Assembly (NCBI GenBank): GCA_023432725.1
Contig: JAEYUH010000157.1
Coordinates: forward strand, 1-8,017
Origin: Actinomycetes bacterium
GTDB lineage: Bacteria > Actinomycetota > Actinomycetes > Propionibacteriales > Propionibacteriaceae
Length of the DNA stretch: 8,017 nt
Reading direction: 5' to 3'
The notes under the pieces are model-generated. The model was given only the letters and a program-made list of their open reading frames with translations. It was not told the origin of the DNA and ran no database searches. Below are positions 1 through 5,710 of the stretch, piece after piece. The position numbers and the translations under genes were made by a program. Position 1 is the first letter of the stretch. Every line of letters begins with the position of its first letter.

Positions 1-89
1 CCCTCGGCAGGAATTCGCATGGCGATCACGCGTCCCTCCTTGGCCACCTCGATCGGGCCGTCCCCGGTTCGCGGTTTCATAGCTGCCAT
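1..89 (-). CDS. DUF3117 domain protein, 3' part cut by window edge
   Basis: The minus strand from 89 reads MAAMKPRTGDGPIEVAKEGR and goes on to VIAMRIPAEG before the window ends. The MAAMKPRTGDGP start is the hallmark of the DUF3117 family, proteins of about 55 residues found across Actinobacteria (M. tuberculosis Rv1211 is one, from memory). Roughly the N-terminal half is visible. No biochemical role is established for the family. The ATG at 87-89 was chosen because a GAGG Shine-Dalgarno (96-99) lies 6 nt upstream and because the family begins with these residues. The gene lies 105 bp downstream of the DivIVA-domain gene on the same strand and has its own candidate promoter, so it may be transcribed separately. 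Confidence 0.88.
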   Translation of the reverse strand, partial: MAAMKPRTGDGPIEVAKEGRVIAMRIPAE

Positions 90-127
90 TGCTTACCTCA
101 CTTGTTCAGCTGGATCGAACACACCCC

Positions 128-136
128 ATTATTCCA
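128..136 (-). promoter_or_regulatory. candidate extended -10 promoter for the DUF3117 gene
   Basis: In the 105-bp gap upstream of the DUF3117 gene the minus strand carries TGGAATAAT. This fits the extended -10 form TG-n-TATAAT with one mismatch in the hexamer. It lies in a locally AT-richer patch and would place the transcript start near 121, giving a leader of about 32 nt that includes the GAGG ribosome site. I see no good -35 hexamer, which extended -10 promoters can do without. This is inferred from sequence only. Confidence 0.4.
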
Positions 137-194
137 TCCCGCCATGACATGCCGCGGGTAGCGGGCGTTCTCCGACCTCGCACGCGCGTCGCGG

Positions 195-443
195 TCAGTC
201 CCTGGGCGTCTCGAGCTGGCTCGCCAGCCGGTCCAGCAGCTCGTCAACCTGCACCATCGAGTACCCGCGCGGGACGACGGCGAACCGCGCCTGCCTCAAG
301 TCCTGGGCGGTGAGCCTGCCCTGTGGCAGGTGGGGCACCGGGGTGTCGGTCACGGTCGCCGGCAGTTCGCCGAGCCGGCCGCTGGCCGCAACGGCCGCCA
401 GGCCGAGGACCGCCACGGCGATCATCCACAAGAACCACTCCAC
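195..443 (-). CDS. small membrane-anchored DivIVA-domain protein
   Basis: An 82-residue protein. Residues 3-21 (WFLWMIAVAVLGLAAVAAS) form one hydrophobic N-terminal segment, likely a membrane anchor. Residues 44-77 (LTAQDLRQARFAVVPRGY followed by SMVQVDELLDRLASQL) match the short DivIVA domain with its F-x4-RGY-x4-VD signature. DivIVA proteins bind curved membrane and organise polar growth and septation in Actinobacteria. This one lacks the long coiled coil of Wag31/DivIVA itself, so it is probably an accessory member and not the main polarity factor. The start is GTG at 443, with AGGA about 8 nt upstream overlapping the stop of the preceding LOG gene; an internal ATG at 425 would remove part of the anchor. 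Only 9 bp separate it from the LOG gene, so co-transcription is likely. Its role is inferred from the domain alone. Confidence 0.85.
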   Translation of the reverse strand: MEWFLWMIAVAVLGLAAVAASGRLGELPATVTDTPVPHLPQGRLTAQDLRQARFAVVPRGYSMVQVDELLDRLASQLETPRD

Positions 444-452
444 GCCGCGATC

Positions 453-1283
453 CTAGGACATCTGCGCTGACGCGTCCGTGGGCGGCTCCGGCAGCGGGTT
501 GGTCACCAGCGCCACCGCCTCCTCGGGGTCGTCGGCCACCGAGAACATCTCCAGGTCCCTGGCGCTGATGTAGCCCGACTCCAGCATCTGGTCGCGCAGC
601 CAGTCCAGCATCCCCGACCAGAACTCCGAGCCGTACAGCACGATCGGGAAGGACCTGACCTTGCGGGTCTGCACCAGGGTGAGCGCCTCGAACACCTCGT
701 CGAAGGTCCCGAAGCCGCCCGGCATGACGATGAAGCCCTGGGAGTACTTCAGGAACATCACCTTGCGCGCGAAGAAATAGCGGAAGTTGATGCCGAGCGA
801 GACGTACTTGTTGAGACCCTGCTCGAAGGGGAGCTCGATGCCGAGCCCGACCGAGGCTCCCCCGGCCTGCAGGGCACCCTTGTTGGCCGCCTCCATGATC
901 CCCGGACCGCCCCCCGTGATGGTGGCGAAGCCCGCCTGGGCGAGCCGCCGTCCGATCTCGATCCCCGAGGCGTACAGCGGGTGCTTGCGCGGGGTCCGCG
1001 CGGACCCGAACACGCTGATCGCTGGTCCGATCTCGGCCAGGGTGCCGAACCCCTCCACGAACTCGGCCTGAATCCGCAGCACCCGCCACGGGTCGGCATG
1101 AGCCCACTCGGTGTCTCCCCGGTTGGCGAGCAGCCACTCATCCAGCGTCATCGGCTCGGCCTTCTCGCCACGGCGGACGACCGGCCCCTGGGTGCGCAAA
1201 CGTTTGGTCACGGGCCCATCATCGCCCAGCCGACCCGCGCCGTCATCCGTCTCCGCGGTGCGCTCCCCCGCCCGCCCGGCCAT
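453..1283 (-). CDS. LOG-family (TIGR00730) cytokinin riboside 5'-monophosphate phosphoribohydrolase
   Basis: A 276-residue Rossmann-fold protein of the LOG ('lonely guy') family. Family members release a free adenine-type base from a nucleoside 5'-monophosphate, giving ribose 5-phosphate. The glycine-rich nucleotide site GGGPGIMEAANKGA (124-137) and the LOG signature PGGFGTFDEVFE (188-199) are intact. The stretch PWRVLRIQAEFVEGF before the Rossmann core (about 65-79) belongs to the longer actinobacterial form; the M. tuberculosis homologue Rv1205 is shorter. The ATG at 1283 follows the dapE stop by one base (TGACATG), which would allow translational coupling. Residues 1-24 are low-complexity and not recognisably conserved, so the GTG at 1211, giving 252 residues, is a real alternative, although I see no strong ribosome site for it. 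The true substrate in this organism is unknown; the usual 'lysine decarboxylase-like' label is a historic misnomer. The protein is probably cytosolic and expressed with dapE. Confidence 0.88.
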   Translation of the reverse strand: MAGRAGERTAETDDGAGRLGDDGPVTKRLRTQGPVVRRGEKAEPMTLDEWLLANRGDTEWAHADPWRVLRIQAEFVEGFGTLAEIGPAISVFGSARTPRKHPLYASGIEIGRRLAQAGFATITGGGPGIMEAANKGALQAGGASVGLGIELPFEQGLNKYVSLGINFRYFFARKVMFLKYSQGFIVMPGGFGTFDEVFEALTLVQTRKVRSFPIVLYGSEFWSGMLDWLRDQMLESGYISARDLEMFSVADDPEEAVALVTNPLPEPPTDASAQMS

Positions 1284-1284
1284 G

Positions 1285-2340
1285 TCAGCCGAGCCAGCGC
1301 AGCAGGGCGTCCCGGCAGGAACGAAGGTCGCTGACCGAGCAGGCCTCGTCGTCGGCGTGCGCCTTGAGGGGATCGCCGGGGCCGAAGTTGACCGCGGGGA
1401 CGCCGAGCGCGCTGAACCGTGCCACGTCGGTCCACCCGAACTTGGGCAGCGGGTCGCCGCCGACAGCGGTCAGGAAGTCCCGGGCGGCCGGACGGTCCAG
1501 GCCCGGCCGCGCGCCGAGCGCGAAGTCGATGAACTCGAGGTCGTAGCCGGCCATCAGCTCGCGGCAGTGGGCCAGTGCGTCGGCCTCGTCGCGGTCGGGC
1601 GCGAACCGGAAGTTCACCGTCACCGTGCACAGGTCAGGGATGACGTTGCCGGCGATCCCGCCGCGGATCTCGACCGCGTTCATCCCCTCGCGGTAGGTGA
1701 GGCCGTCCACCTCGACCTCCCGCGGCTGGTAGGCGACCAGCCTCGCCAGAACCTCGGCGGTGTCGTGGATCGCGTTGCTTCCCATCCACGACCGCGCGGA
1801 GTGGGCAGCCCGGCCGCGGGTGGTCACCACGTAGCGAAGGGTGCCCTGGCAGCCACCCTCGACCCGTCCGGAGGTCGGCTCCATCAACACCGCGAAGTCA
1901 CCGGCGAGCGCCTCGGGGCGGGTGGCGGCGATCCGGTTGAGCGAGTTCTCGGTGGCGGCCACCTCCTCGTGGTCGTAGAAGATCCAGGTGACATCGCGGG
2001 CCGGCGCGGTGGCCAGCGCCGCCACCTGCACCATGACCGCGATCCCGCCCTTCATGTCGACGCTGCCGCGGCCGTACACCACCCCGTCCTGCAGTCTGGA
2101 CGGCAGGTTGCCCGCCACCGGCACGGTGTCGAGGTGGCCGGCGATGACCACCCGCTGGGGGCGGCCGAGTTCGGTCCGTGCGATCACCGTGTCGCCGTCC
2201 CGCACCACGTGGAGGTGCGCCAGCGGCGCCAGCGCCTGCTCGACGGCGTCGGCAAGGGGGCCCTCGTTGCCGCTCACCGACTCGATGTCGACGATCTGGC
2301 GGAACAGGGTGACGATACTGTCACGCGGCTGCAGGCTCAT
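1285..2340 (-). CDS. dapE: succinyl-diaminopimelate desuccinylase (DapE)
   Basis: A 351-residue M20-family metallohydrolase that hydrolyses N-succinyl-LL-2,6-diaminopimelate to succinate and LL-diaminopimelate in the cytosol, for lysine and peptidoglycan. The full dinuclear zinc set is visible: H69 and catalytic D71 in GHLDTVP, bridging D95 in GRGSVDMKGG, catalytic E125 and ligand E126 in FYDHEEV, E154 in MEPT, and H328 in KAHADDE. The dimerisation (lid) domain lies at about 175-290 and includes GRAAHSAR with H180. Length is normal for actinobacterial DapE (about 350-380). The frame is open upstream to 2463, but that extension is low-complexity and overlaps dapD, whereas ATG at 2340 begins a family-like N-terminus (MSLQPRDSIVTLFRQIVDIE). 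There is no good Shine-Dalgarno; a -10-like TAGGCT lies 7 nt before the ATG, suggesting a leaderless mRNA. It is first in the run dapE-LOG-DivIVA and divergent from dapD. The nearest alternative, another M20 peptidase, is unlikely given dapD and dapC nearby. Confidence 0.95.
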   Translation of the reverse strand: MSLQPRDSIVTLFRQIVDIESVSGNEGPLADAVEQALAPLAHLHVVRDGDTVIARTELGRPQRVVIAGHLDTVPVAGNLPSRLQDGVVYGRGSVDMKGGIAVMVQVAALATAPARDVTWIFYDHEEVAATENSLNRIAATRPEALAGDFAVLMEPTSGRVEGGCQGTLRYVVTTRGRAAHSARSWMGSNAIHDTAEVLARLVAYQPREVEVDGLTYREGMNAVEIRGGIAGNVIPDLCTVTVNFRFAPDRDEADALAHCRELMAGYDLEFIDFALGARPGLDRPAARDFLTAVGGDPLPKFGWTDVARFSALGVPAVNFGPGDPLKAHADDEACSVSDLRSCRDALLRWLG

Positions 2341-2359
2341 GGGCCGTAGCCTACGGCCC
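2341..2359. repeat. perfect 9-bp inverted repeat abutting the dapE start codon
   Basis: The arms gggccgtag (2341-2349) and ctacggccc (2351-2359) are exact reverse complements around one central base. As a hairpin this would be 8 bp with a 3-nt loop. It directly abuts the dapE ATG and contains the proposed dapE -10 hexamer, so a protein bound here would block dapE transcription. If the dapE mRNA is leaderless, the palindrome is not transcribed with dapE and would act as DNA, for instance as an operator. I do not recognise it as the site of a named regulator. Confidence 0.6.
2348..2353 (-). promoter_or_regulatory. candidate -10 hexamer of a leaderless dapE promoter
   Basis: The minus strand reads TAGGCT, then 7 nt, then ATG of dapE. 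TAnnnT hexamers such as TAGGCT are usual -10 elements in high-GC Actinobacteria, and this spacing would start the transcript at or next to the A of the start codon. No TTGACA-like -35 box stands out. The absence of a convincing Shine-Dalgarno before dapE supports the reading. The hexamer lies within the palindrome, so its match to the -10 pattern could be accidental. Confidence 0.45.
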
Positions 2360-2444
2360 GGCACACCCCACGAAGGGCGCGCCGACGCCGTGACGGGCGG
2401 TGCCCGAGCCCCCGCCGGCGCCCGGTCGGCTCCGGCGGCGCAGG

Positions 2445-2450
2445 TACGCT
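2445..2450 (+). promoter_or_regulatory. candidate -10 hexamer of a leaderless dapD promoter
   Basis: TACGCT fits the TAnnnT -10 pattern and lies 6 nt before the dapD ATG, which has no purine-rich Shine-Dalgarno at the usual distance. This mirrors the dapE side of the same divergent intergenic region. The -35 region is GC-rich and not recognisable. Inferred from sequence only. Confidence 0.45.
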
Positions 2451-2456
2451 GTCGCC

Positions 2457-3377
2457 ATGACACGACCCGCCTCCGGATGGGGCCTTGCCACGATTCACGA
2501 CTCCGGCCAGGTGCTCGACACCTGGTTTCCCTCCCCTGCCCTGGGGAGCCCGGACGGCAGCGCTGCCCCGGCGAGCCTTGTCGCTGCGAGCCAGCGGGAC
2601 GAGGAGCGAGAGGTCGAGTTGTCGCCGGTGCTGGTGGAGATCGATCTCGACTCCCCGCCCGCCTCCGTCCCTGACGCCTACCTGCGTCTCCACCTGCTGA
2701 GCACGAGGATCTGCGCCCCGCGCAGCATCAACCTGGACGGCCTGTTCGGGGTCCTGCCGAACGTGGTGTGGACCAACCACGGCCCCTGCCTGGTCGAGGA
2801 CTTCGAGCGGACCCGGCTCGCGCTGCGCAGCGTCCGCGGTCACCTGACCATCTTCGGCGTCGACAAGTTCCCCCGGATGGTCGACTACGTGGTGCCGTCG
2901 GGGGTGCGGGTCGCCGATGCCGACCGGGTGCGGCTGGGCGCCCACCTGGCCAGCGGCACCACAGTGATGCACGAGGGCTTCGTCAACTTCAACGCCGGGA
3001 CGCTGGGCACCTCGATGGTCGAGGGCCGGATCTCGGCCGGCGTCGTCGTCGGTGACGGCACCGACATCGGCGGCGGGGCCTCGATCATGGGCACCCTGTC
3101 CGGTGGCGGGCAGGAGCAGATCACGATCGGGGAGCGCTGCCTGCTGGGCGCCGAGTCGGGGGTCGGCATCTCGCTGGGCGACGACTGCGTCGTGGAGGCC
3201 GGACTCTACGTCACGGCGGGGACGAAGGTGCGGCTGGAAGGCGAGGTGGTGAAGGCGGCGACGCTGTCCGGCCGCTCCAGCCTGCTGTTCCTGCGCAACT
3301 CGGTGACCGGTGCCGTCGAGGCGCGGCCGCGCGCCGGCGGGGGCGTCGACCTCAACGCGGAACTGCATGCCAACTAG
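2457..3377 (+). CDS. dapD: 2,3,4,5-tetrahydropyridine-2,6-dicarboxylate N-succinyltransferase (DapD)
   Basis: A 306-residue enzyme that transfers succinyl from succinyl-CoA to tetrahydrodipicolinate, the first step of the succinylase branch of lysine/diaminopimelate synthesis. It is the actinobacterial type (M. tuberculosis DapD is about 317 residues). Conserved blocks seen: [19 protein letters not shown] (9-27), [12 protein letters not shown] (73-84), [10 protein letters not shown] (102-111), [14 protein letters not shown] (134-147), then the left-handed beta-helix with [20 protein letters not shown] and NFNAGTLG (157-184). E173 in MHEGF corresponds to the glutamate reported as catalytically essential in the mycobacterial enzyme. 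The C-terminus [10 protein letters not shown]...LHAN is also typical. The enzyme is a cytosolic trimer. Start ATG 2457 matches the family N-terminus; the frame's earlier GTG at 2400 adds a proline/arginine-rich stretch with no family likeness. The gene overlaps the next one by 11 bp. Residues 39-50 are encoded by an imperfect palindrome described separately. Confidence 0.96.
   Translation: MTRPASGWGLATIHDSGQVLDTWFPSPALGSPDGSAAPASLVAASQRDEEREVELSPVLVEIDLDSPPASVPDAYLRLHLLSTRICAPRSINLDGLFGVLPNVVWTNHGPCLVEDFERTRLALRSVRGHLTIFGVDKFPRMVDYVVPSGVRVADADRVRLGAHLASGTTVMHEGFVNFNAGTLGTSMVEGRISAGVVVGDGTDIGGGASIMGTLSGGGQEQITIGERCLLGAESGVGISLGDDCVVEAGLYVTAGTKVRLEGEVVKAATLSGRSSLLFLRNSVTGAVEARPRAGGGVDLNAELHAN
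2576..2604. repeat. long imperfect inverted repeat inside the dapD coding sequence
   Basis: Left arm ccttgtcgctg (2576-2586) and right arm cagcg + acgagg (2592-2596 and 2599-2604) pair over 11 positions, one of them a G-T wobble, with a 5-nt loop (2587-2591) and a 2-nt bulge (2597-2598). It encodes residues 40-50 ([11 protein letters not shown]) in the length-variable segment of DapD, before the conserved DAYLRLHLL block. The size and the helix-forming peptide resemble small palindromic repeats that some bacteria carry inside genes, but a copy elsewhere in the genome would be needed to call it a repeat family. Chance structure in high-GC DNA is possible. Confidence 0.4.
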
Positions 3378-4230
3378 CGCGCGCCGACTGCCGGTGGCGG
3401 CCAAGGTTCTGGCGGCGGTCTCGGTGCTGGCGTTGGTGGCGATCGGCGCCGTGGTGTGGTGGGCGACGGCCACCAGGACCCCGCTGCCGATGGCCGACCG
3501 GTGCGCGGCCACCGTCGCGGGGCACACGGTGTCGCTGAACCCCGACCAGGCCTATTACGCGGCGTTGATCGCGGGCGTCTCGGTGAGGCGGGAACTCGTC
3601 CCCCGGGCCGCCAGCATCGCGCTCGCCACCGCCTACCAGGAGTCAGGCATCCGCAACCTCGACTACGGCCACGCCGACTCGATCGGGCTGTTCCAGCAGC
3701 GGCCCTCCCAGGGCTGGGGGTCGATCGAGGAGATCATGGACCCCTGGTACTCGGCGACCGCGTTCTACCGCGCGCTGGTCAAGGTGAAGTCGTGGCAGGA
3801 CGGCGACATCAACGACGTCGCGCAGGCGGTCCAGCGCAGCGGCCACCCGGAGGCCTACCGCAAGCACGTGTCCAACGCCAGGGCGCTGGCCAGCGCGCTG
3901 ACCGGCCAGACCCCTGCTGTCTTCTCCTGCTCGGTGCGGTCCCCCGGCTCTCCCGACCCGGACGGGATGTCCGACTATCTGACGAAGACCTACGGGAAGG
4001 CGGTCACGGTGACCGCCACCGAGGACGGGCTGCGGGTCGAGGCCCGCGACCCGCGGGCGGCGTGGTCGGTGGCCCAGGTCGCGGTGGCGGGCACCGCCCG
4101 CTACGGGCTGGAGAAGGTGTCGCTCGGCAGGTGGACGTGGACCCACAGCCCGTGGTCGCCGGCCGCCTGGCACGGCCCGTCCCCTGCGGTAGGGCCCACC
4201 GTGGTGTCGCTGGTGTTCCCTGCCGCCTGA
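3367..4230 (+). CDS. membrane-anchored lysozyme-like domain protein
   Basis: A 287-residue protein. Residues 10-34 ([20 protein letters not shown] followed by VWWAT) form one N-terminal hydrophobic segment after a basic start, so the rest is probably outside the membrane. Residues 75-178 hold a lysozyme/transglycosylase-like fold: [10 protein letters not shown] with candidate catalytic E92, then [15 protein letters not shown] (104-118) and [13 protein letters not shown] (125-137). Such actinobacterial proteins are often misnamed 'heavy metal transporter'. C46 and C188 could form a disulphide. The C-terminal 90 residues are unrecognised. The ATG at 3367 lies inside the last codons of dapD (11-bp overlap) with only a weak GGA upstream, so coupled translation with dapD is likely. 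A wall-directed enzyme beside a diaminopimelate gene fits a peptidoglycan role, but muralytic activity is inferred and the protein may be a non-enzymatic relative. Confidence 0.75.
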   Translation: MPTSARRLPVAAKVLAAVSVLALVAIGAVVWWATATRTPLPMADRCAATVAGHTVSLNPDQAYYAALIAGVSVRRELVPRAASIALATAYQESGIRNLDYGHADSIGLFQQRPSQGWGSIEEIMDPWYSATAFYRALVKVKSWQDGDINDVAQAVQRSGHPEAYRKHVSNARALASALTGQTPAVFSCSVRSPGSPDPDGMSDYLTKTYGKAVTVTATEDGLRVEARDPRAAWSVAQVAVAGTARYGLEKVSLGRWTWTHSPWSPAAWHGPSPAVGPTVVSLVFPAA

Positions 4231-4253
4231 GCGGACGGGGTCATTCCCCCCGC
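4231..4253. terminator. hairpin between convergent genes, likely bidirectional terminator
   Basis: The 10-bp gap between the lysozyme-like gene and dapC, plus the first bases of dapC's 3' end, can form GCGG-(AC bulge)-GGGG, loop TCATT (4241-4245), CCCC-CCGC: 8 GC pairs with a 2-nt bulge. The loop holds the dapC stop codon. There is no T-run on either side, so intrinsic termination would be of the tail-less type often proposed in high-GC Actinobacteria. The position between two converging stops supports the call. Confidence 0.45.
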
Positions 4254-5347
4254 GCCGTCGCGAGCAGGCGGCGGGCGGCCGCCTCGATCCGGTCGTCGCG
4301 GGCGGTGAGTGCCACCCTGACGAACTCCCGCCCCGCCGGCCCGTAGAAGTCCCCCGGCGCGACCAGGATGCCCAGCCGGGCCAACCGGTCGACACTGGCG
4401 CGGCAGTCCTCGCCGCGGGTGCACCACAGGTACAGCGAGCCCTCGGAGTGCTCGACGCGGTACCCGGCGGCCTCAAGGGCCGGGCGCAGCAGCGACCGGC
4501 GGCGCAGGTAGCGGCCGCGCTGTTCGGCGACGTGGGTGGTGTCGGTCAGCAACGCGACCATGGCAGCCTGCACCGGGCCCGGCAGCATCATCCCGGCGTG
4601 CTTGCGCACCTCCAGCAGTTCCCCGACCAGCGCCCGGTCCCCTGCCACGAAGCCTGCCCGGTAGCCGGCGACGTTGGAGCGCTTGGAGAGCGAGTGGACG
4701 GCGAGCAGGCCGTCCAGCGAGCCGTCGTTGACCCGCGGATCGAGCACGGAGACCGGCTCGGCCTCCCAGCCGAACTCGCCGTAGCACTCGTCGCTGGCCA
4801 GCACCGCCCCCACCGCGCGGGCCGCGTCCACCCAGGCCCGGGTCTCGGCCAGGCTGAGCACCCGGCCGTGCGGGTTGGCCGGGGAGTTGATCCACACCAG
4901 CCGGGGACGGAGCCCGGCCAGGCGTGCCGGATCGTCGCACGGCACGGCGGCGGCCTGCGCGATCCGTGCCCCCACGTCGTAGGTGGGGTAGGCGATCTCG
5001 GGATGGACCACCACCCCGCCGCGCGCCGCGAGCAGGGTCGGCAGCCACGCGACGAGTTCCTTGGTGCCGATCACCGGCAGGACGTGGGCCTCGGTGAGCC
5101 CTGAGGCGTTCCACCGATCGGTGAGGTGTCCGACGATCGCGGCCCGAAGCTGGGGGGTGCCCCAGGTGGTGGGATAGCCGGGGGCGTCGGCGGCCTCGCT
5201 CAGCGCCCGCTGCGCCAGCTCGGGGGTGGGGTCGACCGGCGTCCCGACCGAGAGGTCGACCAGGCCGTCGGGGTGCGCGGCGGCGACGGTGCGGGCACCC
5301 GACAGCGTGTCCCAGGGGAAGTCCGGGAGGAGGTCGGAAAGGCTCAC
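4241..5347 (-). CDS. dapC: succinyldiaminopimelate transaminase (DapC)
   Basis: A 368-residue fold-type I PLP aminotransferase. It converts N-succinyl-2-amino-6-ketopimelate to N-succinyl-LL-2,6-diaminopimelate with glutamate as amino donor, the step between DapD and DapE. Visible residues: N154/N158 region in [13 protein letters not shown]186 and Y189 in ASDECYGEF, the PLP-binding lysine K222 in [16 protein letters not shown], and R344 in EFVRVALT for the substrate carboxylate. The N-terminus [20 protein letters not shown] is typical of the actinobacterial DapC branch. The GTG at 5347 overlaps the fdxA stop by 4 bp (GTGA), so the two are almost certainly co-transcribed and coupled; an fdx-dapC pair also exists in M. 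tuberculosis (Rv1177-Rv1178, from memory). Aminotransferases are hard to tell apart by sequence alone, but dapD and dapE next door make DapC by far the best reading. Confidence 0.93.
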   Translation of the reverse strand: MSLSDLLPDFPWDTLSGARTVAAAHPDGLVDLSVGTPVDPTPELAQRALSEAADAPGYPTTWGTPQLRAAIVGHLTDRWNASGLTEAHVLPVIGTKELVAWLPTLLAARGGVVVHPEIAYPTYDVGARIAQAAAVPCDDPARLAGLRPRLVWINSPANPHGRVLSLAETRAWVDAARAVGAVLASDECYGEFGWEAEPVSVLDPRVNDGSLDGLLAVHSLSKRSNVAGYRAGFVAGDRALVGELLEVRKHAGMMLPGPVQAAMVALLTDTTHVAEQRGRYLRRRSLLRPALEAAGYRVEHSEGSLYLWCTRGEDCRASVDRLARLGILVAPGDFYGPAGREFVRVALTARDDRIEAAARRLLATARGE

Positions 5348-5664
5348 TCGCCCTGTGGCGGGAGCGCCGCCACCGTCGGGTGGTCGAAGTCGACGGGGCC
5401 GAGGCGCGCGGCGCCGCCCGGGGACCCGATCTCATCGAAGAAGTGGACGTTCACGTCGTAGTACTCGGCCTGGTCGGCGGGGACGTCGTCCTCGTAGAAG
5501 ATCGCCTCGACCGGGCAGACCGGCTCGCAAGCACCGCAGTCGACGCATTCGTCGGGGTGGATGTAGAGCATCCGGTTGCCCTCGTAGATGCAGTCGACGG
5601 GGCACTCCTCGACGCAGGCGCGATCCTTGATGTCCACGCAGGGCAAGGTGATCACGTAGGTCAT
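5344..5664 (-). CDS. fdxA: seven-iron ferredoxin, [3Fe-4S][4Fe-4S]
   Basis: A 106-residue soluble electron carrier. By register with Azotobacter FdI, C9, C17 and C50 hold the [3Fe-4S] cluster, C21, C40, C43 and C46 hold the [4Fe-4S] cluster, and C25 is the free cysteine. The motifs are [17 protein letters not shown] (9-25) and [12 protein letters not shown] (40-51). The C-terminal tail [20 protein letters not shown] is the usual one for actinobacterial FdxA/FdxC. Such ferredoxins pass electrons to cytochromes P450 and other redox enzymes; the partner here is not shown. The frame stays open to 6267, but the true start is ATG 5664, where the family begins ([11 protein letters not shown]) and a strong GGAGGAGGAG lies 9 nt upstream. 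It is the first gene of the fdxA-dapC pair. Confidence 0.96.
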   Translation of the reverse strand: MTYVITLPCVDIKDRACVEECPVDCIYEGNRMLYIHPDECVDCGACEPVCPVEAIFYEDDVPADQAEYYDVNVHFFDEIGSPGGAARLGPVDFDHPTVAALPPQGE

Positions 5665-5673
5665 TGCTTCGAG

Positions 5674-5683
5674 CTCCTCCTCC
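5674..5683 (-). promoter_or_regulatory. strong Shine-Dalgarno of fdxA
   Basis: The minus strand carries GGAGGAGGAG ending 9 nt before the fdxA ATG. It decides the start at 5664 over the long upstream open frame, and contrasts with the Shine-Dalgarno-less starts of dapD, dapE and the divergent gene at 5711. Confidence 0.8.
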
Positions 5684-5697
5684 GACGGCCTGTCGCC

Positions 5698-5704
5698 TAC
5701 TGTA
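5698..5704. promoter_or_regulatory. overlapping divergent -10 hexamers of fdxA and the 5711 gene
   Basis: On the plus strand TACTGT (5698-5703) lies 7 nt before the ATG at 5711, giving a candidate leaderless promoter for that gene. On the minus strand TACAGT (5699-5704) would start the fdxA transcript near 5692, with a leader of about 28 nt that includes the strong ribosome site. The two hexamers share five base pairs, so RNA polymerase could open only one promoter at a time. The -35 regions are unclear on both sides. Sequence inference only. Confidence 0.45.
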
Positions 5705-5710
5705 CAACTC

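Noticed and set aside
174..196. Possible hairpin (gacc...ggtc) at the end of the DivIVA-domain gene as a terminator.
   Set aside because: The stem needs two bulges and a small inner loop, and similar GC-rich pairings occur by chance in this DNA.
244..1137. Long minus-strand frame overlapping the LOG and DivIVA-domain genes.
   Set aside because: It is a frame-shifted reading of LOG; its Arg/Gly-rich product has no motifs, whereas the LOG frame carries the full signature.
1111..2349. A 412-residue open frame on the plus strand opposite dapE and the start of the LOG gene.
   Set aside because: It mirrors dapE in the high-GC antisense frame, has low-complexity His/Arg/Val-rich sequence and no family motif, while dapE has all its zinc ligands.
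2413..2437. cgccgg/ccggcg inverted repeat in the dapE-dapD gap.
   Set aside because: Only 6 bp of pure G/C with a long loop, expected by chance at this base composition.
2341..2463. A 41-residue upstream extension of dapE to 2463.
   Set aside because: It would overlap the dapD start, is Arg/Ala/Pro-rich with no DapE likeness, and would run through the palindrome and promoter region.
2337..3527. A 396-residue open frame on the minus strand opposite dapD.
   Set aside because: It is an antisense shadow of dapD, rich in Arg/Gly/His, with no recognisable domain.
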